This document shows positions 1 to 6,296 of a stretch of DNA of 10,067 nucleotides, one piece after another. Source of the DNA: Candidatus Dadabacteria bacterium UBA2774 (GTDB lineage: Bacteria > Desulfobacterota_D > UBA1144 > Nemesobacterales > UBA2774). The first letter of the stretch is position 1, and the number at the start of each line of letters is the position of its first letter. A program made the translations under genes and the position numbers. The notes beneath the pieces are model-generated. The model was given only the letters and a program-made list of their open reading frames with translations. It was not told the origin of the DNA and did no database searches. The stretch lies in assembly GCA_002352485.1 (NCBI GenBank), contig DEIM01000180.1, positions 13,647 through 23,713 of the forward strand. The letters run 5' to 3'.

Positions 1-27
1 CTCTTCACCCTCTTCACCCTCTTCGCC
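1..27. repeat. Three 9-bp tandem units encoding the Glu-Gly tail of bL25
   Basis: The plus strand shows ctcttcacc, ctcttcacc, ctcttcgcc in a row. On the minus strand each unit reads Gly-Glu-Glu. The array touches the window edge, so its copy number is unknown. A 9-bp unit keeps the frame, so changes in copy number would only lengthen or shorten the acidic tail. Confidence 0.75.
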
Positions 28-624
28 TTCAATTTCTTCTTCGGTTTCTATTACCTCTACTCTAGGTGCCTGAACCGTGACGATTGTATCATCATCTTCG
101 TGTAGTATGTCAACTCCTTCCGTTACCTCTAAAGTGTTTACGTGAATTGAGTGTCCGATCTCAAGCTCGGTCACGTCTACTTCGAATGAATTAGGAATAT
201 TTGTTGGCAGACATTCTACTGATATCTCTCTTAGTATTTCCTCGAGTATGCCGCCTTCTATTACCCCTTTGGATCTACCGGTTATCACTACAGGGACACT
301 TACGGTAATTTTCTTACTTACATCAAGTGTCTGAAAATCGAAGTGAATAGGCTTACTCGTTATATAATCGTATTGTATTTCTCTTAGAAGCGAGAGTTTC
401 TTTATTTTTTCATCGTCGTTATCAACGACTATTTCTAAAAGCGTGTTCTCTCCGGCCTCTGTTGACAGGGCTTGTTTCAAATCGCCGGGGTTGATGACGA
501 GCGCTAAAGTCTCTTCACCTTTTCCATACAGGACAGCCGGGACATTGCCTTCATTTCTGATGGCTCTCGCCCCGCTTTTCCCCATTCTAACTCTCTTTAA
601 TACATTTAATGTGTTTTGTGCCAT
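1..624 (-). CDS. rplY: 50S ribosomal protein bL25 (CTC/TL5 type), C-terminus cut by window edge
   Basis: This protein binds 5S rRNA in the large ribosomal subunit; long CTC/TL5 forms carry an extra beta-rich C-terminal domain. I read 208 codons with no stop before the left edge, so the gene is incomplete here. The start is ATG at 624-622, with a good Shine-Dalgarno (AAGGAGT, 632-638) six to eight bases upstream. Residues 1 to about 95 are the bL25 domain (GKSGARAIRNEGNVPAVLYG, then the region ending in KPIHFDFQTLD). Residues about 96-190 fit the TL5 C-terminal domain (SVPVVITGRSKGVIEGGILE; ECLPTNIPNSFEVDV). The tail is strongly acidic (ETEEEIEGEEGEEGEE) and is encoded by short tandem repeats. 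The gene lies 33 bp after prs on the same strand, a common prs-ctc order often followed by pth, which would lie outside the window. Identification is secure. Confidence 0.95.
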   Translation of the reverse strand, partial: MAQNTLNVLKRVRMGKSGARAIRNEGNVPAVLYGKGEETLALVINPGDLKQALSTEAGENTLLEIVVDNDDEKIKKLSLLREIQYDYITSKPIHFDFQTLDVSKKITVSVPVVITGRSKGVIEGGILEEILREISVECLPTNIPNSFEVDVTELEIGHSIHVNTLEVTEGVDILHEDDDTIVTVQAPRVEVIETEEEIEGEEGEEGEE

Positions 625-657
625 TGTTCTTACTCCTTCTATATATCTAGCGCCACT

Positions 658-1599
658 TTAGTTAAAAAGCGTGCTAATAGATTCTCCCTTTGTTATTCTT
701 TTTATTGCCTCGCCCAGCAGATTTGCAATGCTGAGCACTTTGATTCGATCAGAAGCCGCCGCCTTTTCACTTGGTGGTATGGTGTCCGTTATTATGACTT
801 CTTTGATTACAGAATCATGTATATTTTCAATAGCTTTTCCTGAGAGCACACCGTGTGTGCAGCAAAGACTGACGCTCTTAGCCCCTTCTCTTACCAGAGC
901 CTTCCCCGCTTGAACAGCAGTTCCCGCTGTATCAACAAGGTCATCTACAACAATAACGTTTTTCCCCTCAACGTCACCGATTACGTTCATTATCTCGGCT
1001 ACATTGGGGTTCGGACGCCTCTTATCCGTCATGGCGAGCCCGGCGTTAAGTATCTTGGCATACTGCCTCGCTCTTTCCATACCCCCGGCGTCGGGTGATA
1101 CAATAACTGTATCGTCACCGTTCATTTTATTCTTGATGTAGTCAATAAAAACGGGTGTCGCATAAATATGATCGACAGGAATATTAAAAAATCCCTGTAT
1201 CTGCCCTGCATGAAGATCTACCGTAACGACTCTGCTTATCCCCGCTGTTGAAATAAGATCAGCTACCAATTTGGCCGAGATAGGAGCCCTGGGTTTTACT
1301 TTCCGGTCCTGTCTGGCATAACCGTAGTATGGTATGACCGCGGTAATCTCTCTGGCCGAAGCTCTTTTAAGCGCGTCCGATAAAATTAATAACTCCATTA
1401 TGTGTTCGTTTGTAGGCGGGCAGGTGGATTGAATTACAAAGATGTGCGAACCCCGTACACTTTCTGAGATTTCGGCCGAAAGCTCCCCGTCACTGAATCT
1501 TCGGATCTCAGCTTTCCCAAGGGATATGTCTAAATATTTACATATTGCCGTAGCTAGTGGGATGTTTGAGGTCCCGCAAAAAACCTTTGCATTATCCAT
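658..1599 (-). CDS. prs: Ribose-phosphate pyrophosphokinase (PRPP synthetase)
   Basis: The enzyme transfers pyrophosphate from ATP to ribose 5-phosphate, making PRPP for purine, pyrimidine, histidine, tryptophan and NAD synthesis in the cytoplasm. The 313-residue length is normal for class I bacterial enzymes. Visible landmarks: FSDGE (35-39); the ATP-site flexible loop YYGYARQDRK (91-100); the divalent-cation motif VDLHAGQIQGFF (127-138); SPDAGG (168-173); and the PRPP-binding loop VVDDLVDTAGT (217-227), where Leu-Val replaces the more common Met-Ile. The start is ATG at 1599-1597 with only a weak AAGAGTG (1607-1613) upstream. It probably forms an operon with the bL25 gene 33 bp downstream. 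A promoter candidate lies at 1744-1771, giving a leader of about 140 nt. The gene is complete and looks functional. Confidence 0.97.
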   Translation of the reverse strand: MDNAKVFCGTSNIPLATAICKYLDISLGKAEIRRFSDGELSAEISESVRGSHIFVIQSTCPPTNEHIMELLILSDALKRASAREITAVIPYYGYARQDRKVKPRAPISAKLVADLISTAGISRVVTVDLHAGQIQGFFNIPVDHIYATPVFIDYIKNKMNGDDTVIVSPDAGGMERARQYAKILNAGLAMTDKRRPNPNVAEIMNVIGDVEGKNVIVVDDLVDTAGTAVQAGKALVREGAKSVSLCCTHGVLSGKAIENIHDSVIKEVIITDTIPPSEKAAASDRIKVLSIANLLGEAIKRITKGESISTLFN

Positions 1600-1651
1600 G
1601 AAATTTCACTCTTAAATAATTCCCGGGCATCGCTGTACTAATTATTATTCC

Positions 1652-1702
1652 TGCTCTCGCTCACATACTTCGTTCGCTCGCGGCCCCCAGCCTCTGTCCC
1701 CA
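1652..1702. other. GC-rich, repetitive patch in the prs leader
   Basis: About two thirds of this stretch is G+C, against clearly AT-rich flanks. On the minus strand it holds repeated GAGCGA words (GCGAGCGAACGAAG, then GTGAGCGAGAGC), preceded by runs of G. The plus strand is correspondingly C/T-rich, so the repeats are direct and do not fold back on each other. No reading frame with recognisable content crosses it. It lies in the predicted prs 5' leader. It may be a copy of a dispersed genomic repeat or a leader RNA element; I cannot tell which from one copy. Confidence 0.45.
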
Positions 1703-1743
1703 AATATGAATAACAGCACAACCCCCATAAAATAAAACAAGGT

Positions 1744-1771
1744 ATTATAAAGTAGATATTAGATAATTCAA
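1744..1771 (-). promoter_or_regulatory. Candidate sigma-70 promoter for prs-rplY
   Basis: Read on the minus strand: -35 TTGAAT (1771-1766), a 16-bp spacer, and a perfect -10 TATAAT (1749-1744). Transcription would start near 1737, leaving an untranslated leader of about 138 nt before the prs start at 1599. The site sits between the divergent prs and 1802 genes, close to the Shine-Dalgarno of the latter. Confidence 0.5.
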
Positions 1772-1801
1772 GATGATAACAGAACGCGGAGGAAAATTAG
1801 T

Positions 1802-2245
1802 TTGATTGTAGAGCCGAGCAGAAAACAAAGGGAAATCTTAGAGTCAGCCAGAGTTGCCAGAATGGCTACTGTGGACGAAGCCGGAAAGCCCCATATAGTC
1901 CCTATCTGTTATGCATTTGTTTCAGGGTTGATTTATACTCCGATCGATAAAAAACCAAAGAGCGTATCGGCAGATACTCTCAAGCGGATTAATAATATAC
2001 GCTCAAATCCTTACATATCTTTTATAGTTGATAAGTACTACGAGGACTGGAGCAGGCTCTATTTTCTTAAACTCTCGGGTCTCGCGAGCTTAATAGAGAA
2101 GGGTGATGAGTATGAAAATTCCCTATTGAGTCTTTGTGAAAAATATTCCCAGTACAGGGATATGGATCTTTTGAATCTCGGGCTTCCTTTAATAAAGATC
2201 TCCCCGCAACGCATAGTTTCCTGGGGAGATATTACTTCTGGTTAA
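1802..2245 (+). CDS. Pyridoxamine 5'-phosphate oxidase-like flavin/F420 split-barrel protein, Rv0121 type
   Basis: A 147-residue protein with the pattern of the PPOX-class, probable F420-dependent Rv0121 family: RVARMATVDEAGKPHIVPI (18-36) is the first barrel strands, IYTPIDKKPKSV (44-55) the phosphate/cofactor loop, NIRSNPYISFIVDKYYEDW (65-83) the family signature, and a short C-terminus ends in ISPQRIVSWG. Members bind FMN or the deazaflavin F420; the substrate of this group is not known. The start is TTG at 1802, chosen because a strong GGAGG (1788-1792) lies nine bases upstream and the protein start then matches the expected family length. It is transcribed divergently from prs and appears to be a single-gene unit. 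Whether the cell makes F420 cannot be seen here, so FMN is equally possible. Confidence 0.85.
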   Translation: MIVEPSRKQREILESARVARMATVDEAGKPHIVPICYAFVSGLIYTPIDKKPKSVSADTLKRINNIRSNPYISFIVDKYYEDWSRLYFLKLSGLASLIEKGDEYENSLLSLCEKYSQYRDMDLLNLGLPLIKISPQRIVSWGDITSG

Positions 2246-2312
2246 AAGGACAGGTAAGCTCTATTGTCCGTTTCGCGGATGAGTGTAATTTAGATCGCTT
2301 TACATATCGGTA

Positions 2313-2340
2313 TTGATAGAGTTTCGTTATTGTCTATACA
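2313..2340 (+). promoter_or_regulatory. Candidate sigma-70 promoter for the FIST gene
   Basis: -35 TTGATA (2313-2318, five of six consensus bases), 16-bp spacer, -10 TATACA (2335-2340, four of six). Transcription would begin near 2347, about 37 bases before the ATG at 2384. It lies in the 138-bp gap after the preceding gene, so the FIST gene probably has its own transcript. Confidence 0.4.
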
Positions 2341-2383
2341 GATGTAGATATTAAATTAAAACGGATTGGGTAATTGAATTGTC

Positions 2384-3568
2384 ATGATTAAAGCAGGTGT
2401 AGGAAGCTCCAGCATAGAAAACAGCATTCAAGCTGCGCGTGATGCGGCCCAGAAGGCAATGCAGCAAGCTGCCATCAATAAATGTGATTGGGCAATGGTG
2501 TTCTGCACATTCCCGCACAGGGCAAACTATGAAGAAATACTTAAGTGCGTTTGTGAAATAACCAAAACCAAGAACCTCAGCGGGTGCAGCGCTCTCGGCG
2601 TGCTTTCAAACGCGGGCGAGATTGAGGCTCAGCCCGGGATTGTAGTTCTAGCTGTTTCTTCAGATGAAATTAATGCTAAGCCATTCATAGTGCACCAATT
2701 AGGAGCAGGAGGGCTAAAGGCAGGAGAGGAAATCGGCAACACCCTCAAATCTATTGCAGATAAAGCCTCACTTCTCACTCTTCTTCCGGATCCTTTTCAT
2801 ATACATCCGGACCTCATGTTTTTAGGTATTAAGTCAAGGATCGGGGATATTCCGATTGTGGGAGCGTCCGCATCCGAAGATCCCAGGATTAACGATACTT
2901 TTGAATTTTACAGAGACACCGTAGCCTCGGGGGCGGCTTCAGGCTTCTTATTCAGCGGAGAATTTTCCTATAAGATAGATATAACCCAGGGTTGTAAGCT
3001 TGTAGGTAAGACTTGTGTGATTACGAAATGTAATAAGAACGTGATCTCGGAACTCAACGGAGAGCCCGCACTTGATGTGCTCAAAAAAGTAATTCCCGAT
3101 ACCCTTATATCTGACCCGCTCAATATTATGCGCCTAATTTACGTTGCGTTTCCACCTGCCCGAGGAGGCACTGAAATCTTAGGAAGCGATTATTTAGTCA
3201 GAAACCTTATAGGTCTTGACCCTGAAACAGGCGCTATTGCCGTTTCTGAAAATGTGGAAGAGGGACAAATCATCTCATTCACTACAAGAAATCCCGAAGC
3301 AGCGCGCGAAGACCTAAAGCAGATGCTCGAGCGTATAAACGCTTCCCGAGAGTCCGAGAATCCCTTTAGATTCGGACTCTATTTTAACTGCTGTGCCAGA
3401 GGCAATTCGCTTTACGGCATAGAGGGCATAGATACCGCATATATAAATAACGCACTTGGGGATGTACCCATAGCCGGATTCTTCGGAAACGCCGAGTTTG
3501 CCCCTCTTAGCGGTAAAAATCATCTGTTTACATACACCGGAGTACTTGTTCTCTTTTCCGAAAAGTAA
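2384..3568 (+). CDS. Stand-alone FIST N/FIST C sensory-domain protein
   Basis: FIST domains are predicted small-ligand sensors (amino acids have been proposed) that occur alone or fused to signalling outputs. This 394-residue protein has no extra domain: FIST_N spans about residues 30-215, with GCSALGVLSNAGEIE (67-81) and PIVGASASED (157-166). FIST_C spans about 220-372, ending in the well-conserved blocks YFNCCARGNSLYG (333-345), DVPIAGFFGNAEFAPL (360-375) and a final TYTGVLVLF strand. No signal peptide or membrane segment is seen, so it is likely cytoplasmic. The start is ATG at 2384; an in-frame stop at 2375 limits any upstream extension, but the Shine-Dalgarno is poor. Neighbours are unrelated, so they give no hint of a partner. 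Family assignment is firm; function is not known. Confidence 0.88.
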   Translation: MIKAGVGSSSIENSIQAARDAAQKAMQQAAINKCDWAMVFCTFPHRANYEEILKCVCEITKTKNLSGCSALGVLSNAGEIEAQPGIVVLAVSSDEINAKPFIVHQLGAGGLKAGEEIGNTLKSIADKASLLTLLPDPFHIHPDLMFLGIKSRIGDIPIVGASASEDPRINDTFEFYRDTVASGAASGFLFSGEFSYKIDITQGCKLVGKTCVITKCNKNVISELNGEPALDVLKKVIPDTLISDPLNIMRLIYVAFPPARGGTEILGSDYLVRNLIGLDPETGAIAVSENVEEGQIISFTTRNPEAAREDLKQMLERINASRESENPFRFGLYFNCCARGNSLYGIEGIDTAYINNALGDVPIAGFFGNAEFAPLSGKNHLFTYTGVLVLFSEK

Positions 3569-3667
3569 ATATTTTACTCCTGAAGTCTCGTATAACTTCT
3601 GCCATATAGATTGCCTGCAGCTTTTTGATCAGTTCGCAATACTAGCCACTAGCGAGCCCTTTCCAAG

Positions 3668-3676
3668 TGTGATAAT
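3668..3676 (+). promoter_or_regulatory. Candidate extended -10 promoter for tRNA-Leu
   Basis: TG at 3668-3669, one base, then GATAAT (3671-3676) matches the extended -10 form TGnTATAAT. No good -35 box is found 16-18 bp upstream, which extended -10 promoters tolerate. Transcription would start near 3683, about 28 nt before the mature tRNA 5' end. Confidence 0.35.
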
Positions 3677-3710
3677 ATAAGCAGCGGGTAATGGGTTTAG
3701 TTAAGCCAAC

Positions 3711-3798
3711 GCCGAAGTGGCGGAACATGGTAGACGCGCTGGATTCAGGTTCCAGTGGGCATTAGCTCGTGGGGGTTCAAATCCCCCCTTCGGCACCA
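3711..3798 (+). tRNA. tRNA-Leu, anticodon CAG
   Basis: An 88-nt class II tRNA with encoded CCA. The acceptor stem is GCCGAAG (3711-3717) pairing with CTTCGGC (3788-3794), then A and CCA. The D arm has GCG/CGC. The anticodon arm is CTGGA-TTCAGGT-TCCAG, giving anticodon CAG, which reads CUG leucine codons. A long variable arm (GGGC paired with GCTC around an ATTA loop) is typical of tRNA-Leu. The T arm is GGGGG-TTCAAAT-CCCCC. All stems pair cleanly, so the gene looks functional. Confidence 0.97.
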
Positions 3799-3813
3799 AT
3801 AGAGGTTAATCAA

Positions 3814-3843
3814 ATCTCAATTTTACAGCGTTATGTTTGAGAT
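3814..3843 (+). other. Stem-loop between tRNA-Leu and the SPOR gene
   Basis: ATCTCAA (3814-3820) and TTGAGAT (3837-3843) form a perfect 7-bp stem around a 16-nt loop. The sequence after it is A/T-rich but has no clear run of T, so a classic intrinsic terminator is doubtful. It could be a weak terminator, or a processing or spacer hairpin if the tRNA and the gene at 3875 share a transcript. Confidence 0.3.
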
Positions 3844-3874
3844 ATTAATATTTAGGATATAGTCGAGGATTTTT

Positions 3875-4654
3875 ATGGCGGAGTTAAAACCTAGACTTAT
3901 AATTACAAGCTCGGGCAAGAAGAGGCGGGGATTCGGTACTTTTATAATGGTGCTGCTTATATTTGCAGCAGGTTTTTATACAGGTACGAAATACGGTGAT
4001 TACCTGTTCGGAGCCGGACCGCTCGATGAAACTGCCCAAAAGGAAGAACCCGTTAGTACTTTTGAAGAACAAACTATATCGGGTGAGCAGGAAATCCCGG
4101 AAAGTGAAAATAGAGATATAGTATATAGTGGTGAAACACAAGTTGCGGGAGTCCAAAAGAGTTTGGCCGATGAAGAGCTCTTTGGTGACAAAGTACTAGA
4201 AGACACCGCTAGTTCACAGAGTGACGATCCGGACGGAGTAGGTCAAATGTTGATTATGGGTGATACAGATAATGCTCCCCAAGAGGTTTTGGCGTCTAAT
4301 AATGTTACGGATGAACCGGACAACGAATATGATACTGTGATAGAGACTGCTCCTAAGCAAGGGAGCTCATACACTCTTCAGGTCGGCGCATTTTCGACAT
4401 CTGATGAGGCTCGGGCTGTTGCAGATGGGTACAAATCTAAAGGCTATAAAGCCTATATTGTGCCTATTGAGAATTCGAGGGGGGAAAAGTGGAACCTGGT
4501 TAAAATAGGCAAGTTTAATACGATTGATCAGGCATGGAGCTATGCATCTTATTTTAAAAATAGAGAAGGCCAGGACGCGTATGTTGAAACAGTTGAGCAG
4601 GGAACAGTATTTAACGAATCATGGAGTCAGCAGGAGATATCTGATCAGCAGTAA
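3875..4654 (+). CDS. Membrane-anchored SPOR-domain protein
   Basis: SPOR domains bind peptidoglycan lacking stem peptides, often at the division septum, so this is likely an inner-membrane protein reaching into the periplasm. Of 259 residues, 1-19 are a basic cytoplasmic segment (KKRR at 15-18), about 20-37 one hydrophobic helix (FGTFIMVLLIFAAGFYTG), and about 45-162 a low-complexity, acidic, Ser/Thr/Glu/Asp-rich linker. The SPOR domain covers about 164-240, starting YTLQVGAFSTSDEARAVADG and including WNLVKIGKFNTIDQAWSYA. A short hydrophilic tail follows. This N-in single-pass layout matches FtsN/DedD-like proteins, but the linker shows no FtsN-specific motif, so I assign no symbol. The ATG at 3875 has GAGG (3865-3868) six bases upstream. 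It follows tRNA-Leu by 76 bp and may share its transcript. Confidence 0.9.
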   Translation: MAELKPRLIITSSGKKRRGFGTFIMVLLIFAAGFYTGTKYGDYLFGAGPLDETAQKEEPVSTFEEQTISGEQEIPESENRDIVYSGETQVAGVQKSLADEELFGDKVLEDTASSQSDDPDGVGQMLIMGDTDNAPQEVLASNNVTDEPDNEYDTVIETAPKQGSSYTLQVGAFSTSDEARAVADGYKSKGYKAYIVPIENSRGEKWNLVKIGKFNTIDQAWSYASYFKNREGQDAYVETVEQGTVFNESWSQQEISDQQ

Positions 4655-4788
4655 TGCTCAAAGTGTGCAAAATCTTGTATTTTATGTCGTCTAGCGCATA
4701 AATATGCATTGCCTGCTTCACTTTATCGCCTGTAATCATTGCAAATTTTTAAAAAACCAAATTTCTTTGCAATTGCGAACAAAAGTGC

Positions 4789-4817
4789 TTGACTTTTTGG
4801 TGGGTAAGCCTTATAGT
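4789..4817 (+). promoter_or_regulatory. Strong sigma-70 promoter for the sigma factor gene
   Basis: -35 TTGACT (4789-4794, five of six), an optimal 17-bp spacer, and -10 TATAGT (4812-4817, five of six). The sequence upstream (about 4745-4780) has A and T runs resembling an UP element. Transcription would start near 4824, giving a 5' leader of about 125 nt before the preferred ATG at 4949. It is the best promoter match in the window, so the gene is probably read by the main sigma factor. Confidence 0.65.
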
Positions 4818-4824
4818 AATAAGG
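4809..4824. promoter_or_regulatory. Palindrome over the -10 box, possible operator
   Basis: CCTTAT (4809-4814) and ATAAGG (4819-4824) are perfect 6-bp arms separated by AGTA. The left arm and centre cover the -10 hexamer (4812-4817), and the right arm reaches the expected transcription start. A dimeric repressor bound here would block open-complex formation. Only one copy is seen, so this is a suggestion. Confidence 0.4.
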
Positions 4825-4935
4825 TTGTTCTGCAGATTTTGCTTTTTTATGATGGGTATGAGCTTATTTAATACATAATTCGAAAAATTGCAGTACAATT
4901 AATCTCAATAAAACTATTCTATATTCTATGGAATT

Positions 4936-4943
4936 AAAAGGTG
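4936..4943 (+). promoter_or_regulatory. Shine-Dalgarno that favours the second ATG of the sigma factor
   Basis: AAAAGGTG lies five bases before ATG 4949, good spacing for AAGGTG. The upstream in-frame ATG at 4928 is preceded only by A/T-rich sequence without a purine-rich ribosome site. The start at 4949 is therefore preferred; it shortens the protein by seven residues outside any conserved region. Confidence 0.6.
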
Positions 4944-4948
4944 CGAGA

Positions 4949-6154
4949 ATGAAATCAGGAAAATACAGAAACGTTCAGCAGGGAAGCTCCGATATGGAGA
5001 CTATGGAGAATTTCGATTCACAGGATAACGAGTCCTATTCGTCAATTGGTTTGGGTGGTAATGTGATGGTTGATAGTGACGATTCCGATTTCGGCTTTGA
5101 GATCGAACCCAATTTGCCTAAAGAAACTAACAAGGAAGAGGAATGGACGCCTGATGAGCAGTTCAGACTTCTTTATGTGTATTTTAAGGACATGGCTATC
5201 GAGTCTCTGTTGACTGCGAAGGAAGAGGTGGAAGTCTCTGCTCAGATAAAGAAATGCGAGGCAAAGTCTTTTGCGTTTATCGTAAATGTAGACAAATTGA
5301 ATAAGAGAAGAGAGAGCCTTATAAAAAGGAATAAAAACGGAAATGTTAAAAACCGCGTCAGTGAAAAAGACTTAACAAAAAGAATAGACAGCCTGAGCAC
5401 TTTTATAAGTGTATTTTCCAGGCGTGCTGCAGAGCTTAAAGAAAGATTTGTAAAAGCCAATCTAAGACTCGTAGTGAGTATATCGAAACGCTACATGGGC
5501 CGCGGCCTTCCGTTAACGGATCTAATCCAGGAAGGGAATGTCGGTCTTATGAGAGCTGTCGAAAGGTTCGATCATACTAAGGGCTACAAGTTTTCCACTT
5601 ATGCCTCCTGGTGGATACATCAGGCGATTTCAAGAGCGCTATTGGATCAGACACGCACCATTCGAGTTCCTGTGTATGTTCTCGAGCAGGCAAGCAAGGT
5701 CTACAGAATAAGCTCTTTACTTCATAAAGAAATGGGAAGGAAACCCCTGCCGGATGAAGTGGCCGAGGTTGCAGGTATTTCAGTTGAGGGAGTGAAGAGA
5801 ATACTTGAGTCGACCAACGACGCCGCCAGGCTCGATACGCCTATTTTAGACGGTGAGAAGACAACTCTTCTGGATTTCATTTCGGATGATAGCTCACCTG
5901 CGCCCGATTCGGTTATGGCCACAACTGCGCTTACACACGAAATCAGGGATGCTCTGAATGTGCTTACCCCGAGAGAGGAAGAGATTATCAGACTCCGCTT
6001 CGGTATAGACCAGGACAGCACATACACTCTCGATGAGATTGGAAGAAGGTTTGACCTCACAAGAGAGCGTATTAGGCAGATAGAAAAGAGGGCTCTCGAG
6101 AAACTTGCTGCATCCGATATGGGTGACGTACTAAGAAGTTTCTTAGCCAGATAA
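4949..6154 (+). CDS. Group 2 (RpoS/RpoD-like) sigma-70 family RNA polymerase sigma factor
   Basis: A promoter-recognition subunit of RNA polymerase; 401 residues from ATG 4949 (positions here count from the alternative ATG at 4928, 408 residues). Residues 1-75 are poorly conserved and acidic (VDSDDSDFGFEIEP). Region 1.2 is about 78-112 (LLYVYFKDMAIESLLTAKEE). A basic linker of about 55 residues follows (113-170), longer than usual in RpoS. Regions 2.1-2.4 span about 172-240 (LVVSISKRYMGRGLPLTDLI; FSTYASWWIHQAISRALL), where His230 replaces the usual Arg of WWIRQAI. Region 3 begins with QTRTIRVPVYV. Region 4 (346-395) includes LTPREEEIIRLRFG and the helix-turn-helix LDEIGRRFDLTRERIRQIEK. It lacks RpoD's long region 1.1 and large non-conserved insert, so it is probably an alternative, stress or stationary-phase type factor. 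It stands alone behind a strong promoter. Confidence 0.92.
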   Translation: MKSGKYRNVQQGSSDMETMENFDSQDNESYSSIGLGGNVMVDSDDSDFGFEIEPNLPKETNKEEEWTPDEQFRLLYVYFKDMAIESLLTAKEEVEVSAQIKKCEAKSFAFIVNVDKLNKRRESLIKRNKNGNVKNRVSEKDLTKRIDSLSTFISVFSRRAAELKERFVKANLRLVVSISKRYMGRGLPLTDLIQEGNVGLMRAVERFDHTKGYKFSTYASWWIHQAISRALLDQTRTIRVPVYVLEQASKVYRISSLLHKEMGRKPLPDEVAEVAGISVEGVKRILESTNDAARLDTPILDGEKTTLLDFISDDSSPAPDSVMATTALTHEIRDALNVLTPREEEIIRLRFGIDQDSTYTLDEIGRRFDLTRERIRQIEKRALEKLAASDMGDVLRSFLAR

Positions 6155-6296
6155 AGGGGCATTTAACACTCTAGAGCTGTTTAGCTACCTTAGCTTCAAT
6201 AACCTCGATACTTATAGCATATCAATCTTGTTCTGGAGCTTTGCCATAATCGGCATTGTCATTCCTAACTATATAGTGTAATTTCAGTTTAAAGCT

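Noticed and set aside
443..1098. Overlapping plus-strand open frames opposite prs and the bL25 gene
   Set aside because: They are antisense shadows of two clearly recognised genes, have no family resemblance and lack good ribosome sites.
2248..2269. GGACA/TGTCC hairpin as terminator of the Rv0121-type gene
   Set aside because: The stem is only 5 bp with a 12-nt loop and is followed by GTTTCG rather than a T run.
3711..3798. tRNA-Leu as an integration site for a mobile element
   Set aside because: No duplicate of the tRNA 3' end, integrase or element gene is visible in the window; the next gene is an ordinary SPOR protein.
4696..4707. GCATA-AA-TATGC inverted repeat after the SPOR gene
   Set aside because: The arms are 5 bp and the 2-nt spacer is too small for a stable hairpin; no T run follows, and it is distant from the mapped promoter.
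5242..6162. Minus-strand open frames of 72 and 146 residues opposite the sigma factor
   Set aside because: Ser/Leu/Ile-rich translations typical of the reverse of a conserved coding sequence; the plus-strand frame is certain.
6241..6277. TTGCCA and TATAGT as promoter boxes for the sulfotransferase
   Set aside because: The spacing between them is 25 bp, far from the 16-18 bp needed, and no other matching pair was found.
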